Part shown: in pieces, positions 1 to 5,154 of the stretch
How positions within the stretch are numbered: the stretch's first letter is position 1
Layout: every line of letters starts with the position of its first letter
Source: CAXMPK01 sp964195405
GTDB lineage: Bacteria > Actinomycetota > Acidimicrobiia > Spongiisociales > ZC4RG35
Length of the DNA: 11,437 nt
Direction of reading: 5' to 3'
NCBI GenBank assembly: GCA_964195405.1
Contig: CAXMPK010000272.1
Coordinates: 1 to 11,437 of the forward strand
The notes under the pieces: model-generated
The model's input: the letters and a program-made list of their open reading frames with translations, nothing else
What the model was told of the DNA's origin: nothing
Databases searched by the model: none
Position numbers and translations under genes: made by a program

Positions 1-358
1 GTCTAGAGATAGCAATCACTTTGTGACCGAACCGAATGTGATCAGCAAGGATGGCCCCCAGCGGCTCGAGATATCGATCGACCAGTTCGCCACCGGTGGG
101 GAACTCCCCGGCTGGCGGGGCGACCCAACCCGAGGCCTCCAGCAGACCCGCAGCGGCTGGATCGACTACGGATCTCCAGTCGGTGAACAAACGTACATGG
201 GCCCAATCGCGAATTGTATGACCGACATCAAGCCCGGCCTCGAGAACCAAGGGCTCGATCCCGGCATCTAGAAGTCGGGCTCCGGCGGCGAGACCGACGG
301 GTCCTGCGCCGATGACGACTACTTGGTGGTTGATTGGCTCACTCCGGTGTTGACACAT
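1..358 (-). CDS. FAD/NAD(P)-binding oxidoreductase, N-terminal part (ArsO-like flavoprotein), truncated by window edge
   Basis: The first 119 residues are visible; the rest lies left of the window. Residues 12-26 read as a beta strand plus GxGxxG dinucleotide-binding loop (VVVIGAGPVGLAAG), and an acidic residue (E40) closes the second strand, as in FAD-binding Rossmann folds. The following stretch (HVRLFTDW at about 54-61, PTGGELVDRYLEPL at about 87-100) resembles flavin-dependent monooxygenase-like proteins that I recall from actinobacterial arsenic gene clusters (ArsO-like). The ATG at 356-358 is the only usable start, because an in-frame TGA lies just upstream. No strong Shine-Dalgarno is visible, and the predicted transcript leader is only about 15 nt. 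A strong promoter and a palindromic operator lie directly upstream, so this gene is probably transcribed separately from the genes to its right. The flavoprotein fold is confident; the arsenic link is tentative. It could be another flavin monooxygenase or a thioredoxin-reductase-like enzyme. Confidence 0.85.
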   Translation of the reverse strand, partial: MCQHRSEPINHQVVVIGAGPVGLAAGARLLDAGIEPLVLEAGLDVGHTIRDWAHVRLFTDWRSVVDPAAAGLLEASGWVAPPAGEFPTGGELVDRYLEPLGAILADHIRFGHKVIAISR

Positions 359-379
359 CGATAAACTTCAATATGTCAA
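350..379. promoter_or_regulatory. Imperfect palindrome over transcription start and start codon (candidate ArsR/SmtB-type operator)
   Basis: A 30-bp A+T-rich imperfect inverted repeat has perfect outer arms TTGACA (350-355) and TGTCAA (374-379), and 10 of its 15 symmetric positions pair. It begins next to the -10 box and covers the predicted transcription start and the ATG, where a bound repressor would block initiation. Location, size and base composition fit ArsR/SmtB-family operators. Combined with the ArsO-like product this suggests metalloid control, but no ArsR gene is visible in the window. Confidence 0.5.
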
Positions 380-407
380 GTATCAGCCATGTTCTGTCGG
401 ATGTCAA
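379..407 (-). promoter_or_regulatory. Sigma-70-type promoter of the flavin oxidoreductase
   Basis: On the minus strand there is a perfect -35 box TTGACA (plus positions 402-407), a 17-bp spacer, and the -10 box GATACT (379-384), matching four of six consensus positions. The expected transcription start falls near 371-373, about 15 nt before the ATG at 358. The -35 box overlaps the TGA stop codon (404-406) of the upstream HEVAH gene, so the promoter is embedded in the end of the previous gene. Confidence 0.7.
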
Positions 408-973
408 CTACTGAGAGTCGAGTCCAACCAGGCGGTCAAATCAACCACGGCAGCCAAGAAGTCGTCGTCGTGGCCCGAGGCGACGGCGTGAGCCACCTCA
501 TGGAGGACAGTCCAGGCCCTCGCCGGTCTCTCGATGACAATGGTTCGAGTCGCTGGGTCGTATTGGCCCCCAACCCGACCGTCCAATCGATCCACAACAA
601 CTACGGAAACTGGCTGCACGTTCAGGTGTTCGATGAGGAGATCGGCCAGACCTGATGCACCCTCGTCGTCCAGGTAGGTATTAGAGAAACGACTCATCGC
701 CAGATCGAGGCCTGACGCTCTCACCTCGCCCTGGACGATGCAGTAGTCGAACCCACAGACTTCGAGGCCGTTTTCCGCCACGGCTCGCTGACTGCTATCG
801 ATGAGGTTGTAGAGCGGAACAAGAGCCATTGCCACCACCGTGATGACAGCGACGCCGATGATCAGCGAACGTCGCCATCGTGGTGGGGCTAGCTCTTCGT
901 CATCCTCGTTTTCAAGATCCCATTCCTCGAAGAAGAACTCGTCGTCGAGTGGAGCGTCTGAATCCATGACCAC
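404..973 (-). CDS. Membrane-anchored protein with HExxH (zinc metalloprotease-like) motif
   Basis: 189 aa. Residues 1-36 are very acidic and end in a short basic patch (RWRR), followed by one transmembrane helix at about 37-57; this predicts a cytoplasmic N-terminus and an extracytoplasmic C-terminal domain. The outer part carries two close cysteines (C73, C78) that could form a disulfide. Near the C-terminus is HEVAH (158-162) followed by GHDDDF with H168, resembling the HExxH...GH..F pattern of zinc-dependent SprT-like or phage-type peptidases; the preceding strand (YDPATRTIVI) also fits that fold. The true substrate is unknown. The start is GTG at 973 or ATG at 967; an in-frame TAG lies just upstream of 973. 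An AGGAG at about 997-1001 is too far away to serve either start. The gene follows the beta-propeller lipoprotein by 80 bp on the same strand and could share its transcript. Confidence 0.8.
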   Translation of the reverse strand: MVMDSDAPLDDEFFFEEWDLENEDDEELAPPRWRRSLIIGVAVITVVAMALVPLYNLIDSSQRAVAENGLEVCGFDYCIVQGEVRASGLDLAMSRFSNTYLDDEGASGLADLLIEHLNVQPVSVVVVDRLDGRVGGQYDPATRTIVIERPARAWTVLHEVAHAVASGHDDDFLAAVVDLTAWLDSTLSS

Positions 974-1053
974 AGAGCCATGCTACGAATGAGCTTCTCC
1001 TAAACCCGAGTTAGCGATGGAAACCGAGTGTGGTGGGCCGAGGGAGTAGACCT

Positions 1054-3072
1054 CTAAAACCCAAGCCAATCAAGCTCATCGAGACTATCGAGCTCACTCT
1101 TCATGATTCCTTTCGCCGAAATCGTGTAGACGTTGTCTCCCACGACAACCGACCTCACGATCCGGGCACGCCAATCCCAATCGTCGCGGTCGCCACCCGG
1201 ATGGGATACACGCTGTACCTCGTGGAGGTGTCCGTTGCCATCCACCTCAAAGCCGACCGCGCCAAGGAAAGCTGACTCACTGTTCTGGTCATACCACCAT
1301 TGCTGCACCGGGACCATCGCCAAGCCGGTCGGCGCCCAGTAGAGAAAGGCGTGATGGTCATACTCCACTTCGGAATTTGAGCCTTTGCTGAGCGTGATCT
1401 GGTCGACCCGCTTCGGATCTGTCGGATCGCTCACGTCGAAAACCGAGACCTGGGTGCCCTCGACACGCCCGCTTTCGGTGGCATCTTGACCAATCCCCAT
1501 GAGAAGTCCGTCGGCGAGTGGATGCAAATACGCCGAATAGCCGAGGATCTTCAGCTCACCAACCACTTTCGGATCATCTGGATCAGAAAGGTCAACGGTG
1601 TAGAGAGGGTCTGTCTGGCGGAAGGTGACCACGTAGGCCATGTCACCCACGAATCGCACCGAGTAGATCTGCTCTGTCTTGCCCAGACCGTCGACCACAC
1701 CGATCTGGCTCAGCTCGCCGTCGACCTGCTCTAGCACGGTCACCAGGGATTCCGACTCGAACCCGCTCCCCCACCAGTTGGGCTGAGTGATGGAGGCAAC
1801 CCGGCGCCGCCCCTCATGTTCATCCATTGCAAACTGATTGAGCAGATAACCCTCGACTACGCCAGACGCCTCGTATTCCGTGATCCGCGGGTTGCTGATG
1901 TCGAATTTGTGGATGTCACTGGTGACGCTCTCGGGTTCGCGGTCGCCGCCGCCCTGACGCGCCCAGAGCCATGTGTCCCAGTTCTGAGTGGCGACATAGA
2001 GGCTGGTCGCTGAGGAATAGATGGTGTCACCCGTGGCGAGCAGGCCCGTCGAGTCGGTTACTTCGAGACCGTCGAAAAGATCGACCGTGATCACCGAGAG
2101 CATGTTCAAACCAGAGAATTCCTCGGGATGGCTGGCCCGGTCGCAATCGAAGAGCGTGCCCTCATCGGTTACATCACCATCAACGTCGGTGACGATGTAA
2201 TAGGGGATCCAATTGTCCGGCGCGGAGTTGCGAATGATCTTCTGGTTCTCCTCGATTGCCTTGCGCTCGGCACGCAATCCAGAACCGCTGGGATAGCTCC
2301 ACTCGAACCCCACGGGGCCTGAGCGCAGGACCAGACGAACGGTGCCGTCGATCATCCGTCCCGAGACGAACTGTCCGTCAATGCTCATCGTGCGCACCAC
2401 CTCGGGATTGCCACTGATGTCGACCTGGACCAATTGCACCGAAGGTGTTTGATAGGAGGGAGCGAATTCAGCGTCGCTTTCGACCAAGGGGCGAAAGGAG
2501 TCAAATTCCGACCCGAACATCAAGACAGTGTCACCGGACAGGAAAAGACTCTGCACCGAGAGGTTCCCGATTTGGAGACGACCCACAACACGAGGCTCGC
2601 TACCGGTGATGTCGGCGACGATCAGGGTTCCTTCTGAGAGAACCACTATGCGTTCGCCATCGGTCTTGACGATGTCGGGCTCATCAACTCCGAGGACCTG
2701 AACATTGGTTCCGGAAAAGGCCTGGCTCGCTGCGTCGCCCGCTTGAGCACTATCCAGAGCGGCGAATTCCTCAACAATCAGACCGTCAGCGAAGCCAAAC
2801 CACGGCTGTCCGAAGAAGGGGTCTTCGAGACCATATGGACCAACCATGTCAACCGCCTGGGCGATCACGTAATCAAGAAATGAGTCGCAGGCGTCAAAGG
2901 CAACCAGGGAACGAGACACCAATTGTCCCACCGGTGGCCCCGACGACGTGCCGGTGGTCAAGGTGGATCCGCCCCCCACAGTTGTGGTGGTGGAACCGCC
3001 GACCGTGCACGCGGACACCATCACCGCAAGACCGACCACCGTCCCGACAAGCTTCGATATCCGACTTCGCAT
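1054..3072 (-). CDS. Secreted beta-propeller lipoprotein (PF09826-type)
   Basis: 672 aa. The N-terminus is a lipoprotein signal peptide: basic start, hydrophobic core at about 9-20, and lipobox VSAC with the lipidated cysteine at C22. A Ser/Thr/Gly-rich linker follows to about residue 45. The mature protein matches the bacterial beta-propeller domain family PF09826: the hallmark GVDEPDIVKTDG segment at about 128-139, repeated blade strands ending in xVDIS/FDVSDP-type turns, and the conserved late region YLHPLADGLLMGIGQD at about 515-530 followed by EYDHHAFLY at about 569-577. It therefore sits on the outer face of the membrane, probably binding protein or cell-wall partners; the family has no well-defined enzyme activity. 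The ATG start is fixed by a perfect AGGAGGAG (3078-3085) and by the signal peptide. Its leader has strong secondary structure. The next gene downstream is an anchored HEVAH protein, so a propeller and peptidase acting together at the envelope is possible but unproven. Confidence 0.92.
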   Translation of the reverse strand: MRSRISKLVGTVVGLAVMVSACTVGGSTTTTVGGGSTLTTGTSSGPPVGQLVSRSLVAFDACDSFLDYVIAQAVDMVGPYGLEDPFFGQPWFGFADGLIVEEFAALDSAQAGDAASQAFSGTNVQVLGVDEPDIVKTDGERIVVLSEGTLIVADITGSEPRVVGRLQIGNLSVQSLFLSGDTVLMFGSEFDSFRPLVESDAEFAPSYQTPSVQLVQVDISGNPEVVRTMSIDGQFVSGRMIDGTVRLVLRSGPVGFEWSYPSGSGLRAERKAIEENQKIIRNSAPDNWIPYYIVTDVDGDVTDEGTLFDCDRASHPEEFSGLNMLSVITVDLFDGLEVTDSTGLLATGDTIYSSATSLYVATQNWDTWLWARQGGGDREPESVTSDIHKFDISNPRITEYEASGVVEGYLLNQFAMDEHEGRRRVASITQPNWWGSGFESESLVTVLEQVDGELSQIGVVDGLGKTEQIYSVRFVGDMAYVVTFRQTDPLYTVDLSDPDDPKVVGELKILGYSAYLHPLADGLLMGIGQDATESGRVEGTQVSVFDVSDPTDPKRVDQITLSKGSNSEVEYDHHAFLYWAPTGLAMVPVQQWWYDQNSESAFLGAVGFEVDGNGHLHEVQRVSHPGGDRDDWDWRARIVRSVVVGDNVYTISAKGIMKSELDSLDELDWLGF

Positions 3073-3077
3073 GGCTT

Positions 3078-3085
3078 CTCCTCCT
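3078..3085 (-). promoter_or_regulatory. Strong Shine-Dalgarno of the beta-propeller lipoprotein
   Basis: AGGAGGAG lies 5 nt upstream of the ATG at 3072 on the minus strand. It is the strongest ribosome binding site in the window and fixes the start of the lipoprotein. The leader hairpin at 3090-3121 ends 4 nt before it. Confidence 0.85.
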
Positions 3086-3089
3086 ATGC

Positions 3090-3121
3090 GGTAGTCCCCT
3101 TTGGACGGGGTGACGGCTACC
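3090..3121 (-). other. Leader stem-loop upstream of the lipoprotein ribosome binding site
   Basis: In the minus-strand transcript, GGTAG (plus 3117-3121) can pair with CTACC (3090-3094), enclosing an inner CCCC/GGGG stem (3107-3110 with 3096-3099) around a 7-nt loop, with an asymmetric internal loop on one side. The structure ends 4 nt before the Shine-Dalgarno. It could be a 5' UTR control element, but I do not recognise it as any known riboswitch class. Confidence 0.4.
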
Positions 3122-3128
3122 TACGGTT

Positions 3129-3151
3129 CCCGGGTTTATTAGAACCTCGGG
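3129..3151 (-). terminator. GC-rich stem-loop, possible terminator of the desaturase/reductase transcript
   Basis: CCCGGGTT (3129-3136) pairs with AACC-T-CGGG (3143-3151), giving 8 bp with one bulge and a 6-nt loop. It lies about 67 bp after the reductase stop codon. There is no U-run, so it is either an actinobacterial-style terminator or part of the lipoprotein leader. An alternative pairing GGTTC/GAACC (3125-3129 with 3142-3146) competes with it. Confidence 0.35.
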
Positions 3152-3178
3152 TCATTCTGCCGAAAGATGAGCTAATTA

Positions 3179-3194
3179 GGACCGTATATGGTCC
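3179..3194. promoter_or_regulatory. 16-bp palindrome GGACCGTATATGGTCC in the lipoprotein upstream region
   Basis: An inverted repeat with no spacer, in which 7 of 8 positions are symmetric, lies 23 bp after the reductase stop and about 107 bp before the lipoprotein start. With no loop it is a poor RNA hairpin and looks more like a dimeric repressor site. The TATA-like centre could be part of a -10 region, but I could not assign a convincing -35 box. Confidence 0.35.
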
Positions 3195-3217
3195 GTAGTA
3201 GCTGAGGTTTGCGGGTT

Positions 3218-3940
3218 TCATCCTCTGACATAGCGAAGAAATAGAGAACGATCACCGGCGAGTGCCCGGTCGAGCTCCAAGCCAGTTGGAGGATCGAGTT
3301 CTGCCCCAGACGCGATCCGTTTCGATTGACCCATAGCGAAGAGAGGCGAGACCGTGAGATTGATCTCATCCACCACATCTGCCGCTATCAGCTGGCTGTT
3401 GACGGTCGGCCCACCCTCACAAAGGATGACCCGGGCCTCGCCGATGGCGCTGATGATGCCGGCGCCATCCAAGACCGGCACCTGGACCACATCGGCGACT
3501 TCCTCGAGAACTGCGACCCGACCGCCATCTGCCCCGTCCTCGGTGATCACCATGGGTGGATTCTCAGAGTCGGAAAAGACACTGTCCCCCACATCGAGAT
3601 TGAGACTTCTGGTGAGGATGGCCAGTCTTGGAAAATCTGTCAGGCCGGCAGCATTCCTGTACCGAATCATCTCGTCGCTCATTCTGACCGGTCCCAACCT
3701 CTCGGATCGAACCGTCTGGGCTCCGACGAGGACGATGTCTGCCACGGCTCGCAACGCTTTGAAGAGCGCCCTGTCGTCGGCGTCGTTGAGAGCAGTGGCA
3801 CCTCCACGCAGGGCAGTGGCACCGTCGACCGAGGACACCATGTTCAGCATCACCCAGGCTCGGTGGGTGTGTCCTCGACTTTCGGCGAAGAGCATCTCGA
3901 GGATGTCAACCGACTCGCCCGACTCCAGACGACGAAACAC
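3218..3940 (-). CDS. RibD C-terminal domain-type pyrimidine reductase (dihydrofolate reductase fold)
   Basis: 240 aa, the size of stand-alone RibD_C (PF01872) proteins; there is no N-terminal deaminase domain. Family signatures are MVSSVDGATAL at about 34-44, the LRAVADIVLVGAQTVRSE segment at about 63-80, and the NADPH-binding region VILCEGGPTVNSQL at about 171-184, followed by DEINLTVSPL. RibD_C enzymes reduce 5-amino-6-ribosylamino-uracil phosphate with NADPH in riboflavin synthesis; some stand-alone actinobacterial relatives may instead act as dihydrofolate reductase-like enzymes, so the substrate here is open. The start is GTG at 3938-3940: an in-frame TGA lies 6 bases upstream, so the frame cannot extend further. 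The Shine-Dalgarno is weak. It lies 21 bp after the desaturase stop on the same strand, consistent with one operon. No other riboflavin gene is nearby. Confidence 0.88.
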   Translation of the reverse strand: MFRRLESGESVDILEMLFAESRGHTHRAWVMLNMVSSVDGATALRGGATALNDADDRALFKALRAVADIVLVGAQTVRSERLGPVRMSDEMIRYRNAAGLTDFPRLAILTRSLNLDVGDSVFSDSENPPMVITEDGADGGRVAVLEEVADVVQVPVLDGAGIISAIGEARVILCEGGPTVNSQLIAADVVDEINLTVSPLFAMGQSKRIASGAELDPPTGLELDRALAGDRSLFLRYVRG

Positions 3941-3961
3941 CGGTCAGCTCAAGATCGGATT

Positions 3962-4864
3962 TCAGGCGTAACTGATCCCCACCCGGCGCTCGAAGATCTC
4001 AGCCTTCTCGATGATCTGCTCAGGAAGAGCCATGATCTTCTCCTGAAGCTCGGCAGCCGCCGGCTTCAGACCGGTCAGTCCGGCAATGTTCCAATCCTTG
4101 AGCAACGGCATCACCACACGATCATGATGAATGCGAAGGTTGTAGACACCAGCTTTGGCAACCGCGATGGATCTACGGAGGAAGTTGGGCATTGCCACGC
4201 CCGGCATCTGAAAGTTGTCAAAGGCTTCGAATATGCCACCGAGCACCAGGTCCGGTGCCTGATCGAGCATCGCTTGCATGACACTCTTATAGAAAATGAA
4301 GTGATGGTTTTCATCGGAGGCGATGTTTCGCATCAACTCAAACGCCGCCGGATCGTCGGTGATCTTGCCTGCGTTGCGATGGCTCACCCGCGTGGCTAAC
4401 TCCTGTGCGGCTGTGTACGCGAACACCTCGGTTGGATCGTCGAACTTGGGTTGATAGCCGTTGATCATCGTTGCCTTGCGATCGTCTTCCAGCTGAACGG
4501 GATCGCAGTTGCGGGAGGTGAGCAGATAGCTCCTGATCGCGATGGCGTGTTGGCCTTCTTCAGCTGTCCACAGATGGGTCCAGCGGTTGAACGCCGAGGT
4601 GTCTGGGAGCGTCCTCTCAATGAGGGCGTGATAATAGGGAAGGTTGTCCTCGGTCAGAAGATTGAGCACCAGCGCAGTTCGGGCATTCTCGGAAATGGTG
4701 CACTGCGACACATCCCAAGGTTTGTCGCGAAAGCTCTCACCACGCTCCCACGGAACGAGGTCGTGAAAATACCAGTCGGAGCGACGATCCAGATGTTCGT
4801 CTGTGAGTCGGTTGACGTCAGCTTGAATGGCTTCGACCAACTCGAATTTCTCGGTCTGAGCCAT
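3962..4864 (-). CDS. Acyl-ACP desaturase (ferritin-like diiron enzyme, DesA family)
   Basis: 300 aa. It matches fatty acid desaturase type 2 (PF03405), soluble diiron enzymes that put a cis double bond into acyl chains bound to acyl carrier protein or a similar carrier. Predicted iron ligands are all present: E72 (TEDN), E103 and H106 in EEGQH, E155 (QELAT), and E185 and H188 in DENHH. The two ExxH motifs sit in helices with the usual spacing of about 80 residues. There are no membrane helices, as expected. The length is close to mycobacterial DesA1/DesA2-like proteins and shorter than plant plastid enzymes. The ATG is supported by AAAGGAT at 4868-4874. A palindrome 30-56 bp upstream of the start is a likely operator. 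The product should raise membrane unsaturation, often a temperature response. It is followed by the RibD_C-type reductase, possibly co-transcribed, though a biochemical link between them is not obvious. Confidence 0.93.
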   Translation of the reverse strand: MAQTEKFELVEAIQADVNRLTDEHLDRRSDWYFHDLVPWERGESFRDKPWDVSQCTISENARTALVLNLLTEDNLPYYHALIERTLPDTSAFNRWTHLWTAEEGQHAIAIRSYLLTSRNCDPVQLEDDRKATMINGYQPKFDDPTEVFAYTAAQELATRVSHRNAGKITDDPAAFELMRNIASDENHHFIFYKSVMQAMLDQAPDLVLGGIFEAFDNFQMPGVAMPNFLRRSIAVAKAGVYNLRIHHDRVVMPLLKDWNIAGLTGLKPAAAELQEKIMALPEQIIEKAEIFERRVGISYA

Positions 4865-4893
4865 GAGATCCTTTGTTGATGGGAAGGCGAACT

Positions 4894-4920
4894 TTAGGTG
4901 GAGTGCGGCGCCACACCTAA
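4894..4920. promoter_or_regulatory. 27-bp palindrome upstream of the acyl-ACP desaturase
   Basis: Perfect 7-bp arms TTAGGTG (4894-4900) and CACCTAA (4914-4920) flank a partly symmetric GC-rich centre; 9 of 13 positions pair exactly, plus one G-T. It lies 30-56 bp before the desaturase ATG, where a repressor would overlap the promoter. The outer TTAGG/CCTAA resembles the ends of IdeR/DtxR boxes, but those are 19 bp, so I prefer an unidentified (perhaps TetR-type lipid-responsive) regulator. Confidence 0.5.
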
Positions 4921-4939
4921 CCCAACGGCACGTCGAAGG

Positions 4940-4971
4940 TGGACAAATACCAAATCCTGGTATGATCCTGG
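4940..4971 (+). promoter_or_regulatory. Candidate promoter with overlapping palindrome for the DEAD-box helicase
   Basis: TGGACA (4940-4945) and TATGAT (4961-4966) each match five of six sigma-70 consensus bases, with a short 15-bp spacer. Within the spacer and -10 box is a perfect inverted repeat ATACCA-N5-TGGTAT (4947-4963), and ATCCTGG is directly repeated at 4954-4960 and 4965-4971, an 11-bp period. A short spacer plus an operator-like palindrome suggests a regulated promoter. If used, the helicase mRNA would have a leader of about 180 nt. Confidence 0.4.
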
Positions 4972-4972
4972 T

Positions 4973-5154
4973 TGTCGCATCGGGTGGAGGCCAGCGCTAC
5001 GTCGCTTCCCCGGTGATCATACGACACCACTTCGCATCGGTTGGGCTGCCTCTTTCGACCGTCCCTCAACGTCGCTCCAGTTCATAACGCTGTCGTCGAG
5101 TGAGAAGCTGAAATATCTACAACTCGCCCCTAACTCGGGCAAACAGGAGACGTC
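4973..5154 (+). other. Presumed long 5' leader of the helicase gene
   Basis: No convincing gene is present in this stretch. It contains near-identical direct repeats TCGCATCGG (about 4975 and 5032). Just before the ribosome binding site there is a small hairpin GCCC/GGGC (5126-5129 with 5137-5140, 7-nt loop), with AACTCG repeated at 5121 and 5132. Long leaders are common on mRNAs of cold-inducible RNA helicases, but a function here is only inferred. Confidence 0.35.

Noticed and set aside
3090..3151. Known riboswitch (cyclic di-GMP, cyclic di-AMP, preQ1, cobalamin) upstream of the lipoprotein
   Set aside because: I compared the region with the conserved cores I know for these classes and found no match; only generic hairpins are supported.
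3326..4399. Long (357-codon) plus-strand open frame antisense to the reductase and desaturase genes
   Set aside because: It lies opposite two clearly conserved proteins, crosses their junction, has no ribosome binding site, and its translation shows no recognisable domain or membrane segment. It is a by-product of codon bias.
4894..4920. IdeR/DtxR iron box
   Set aside because: The TTAGG/CCTAA ends match, but the palindrome is 27 bp rather than 19 bp and the centre does not fit.
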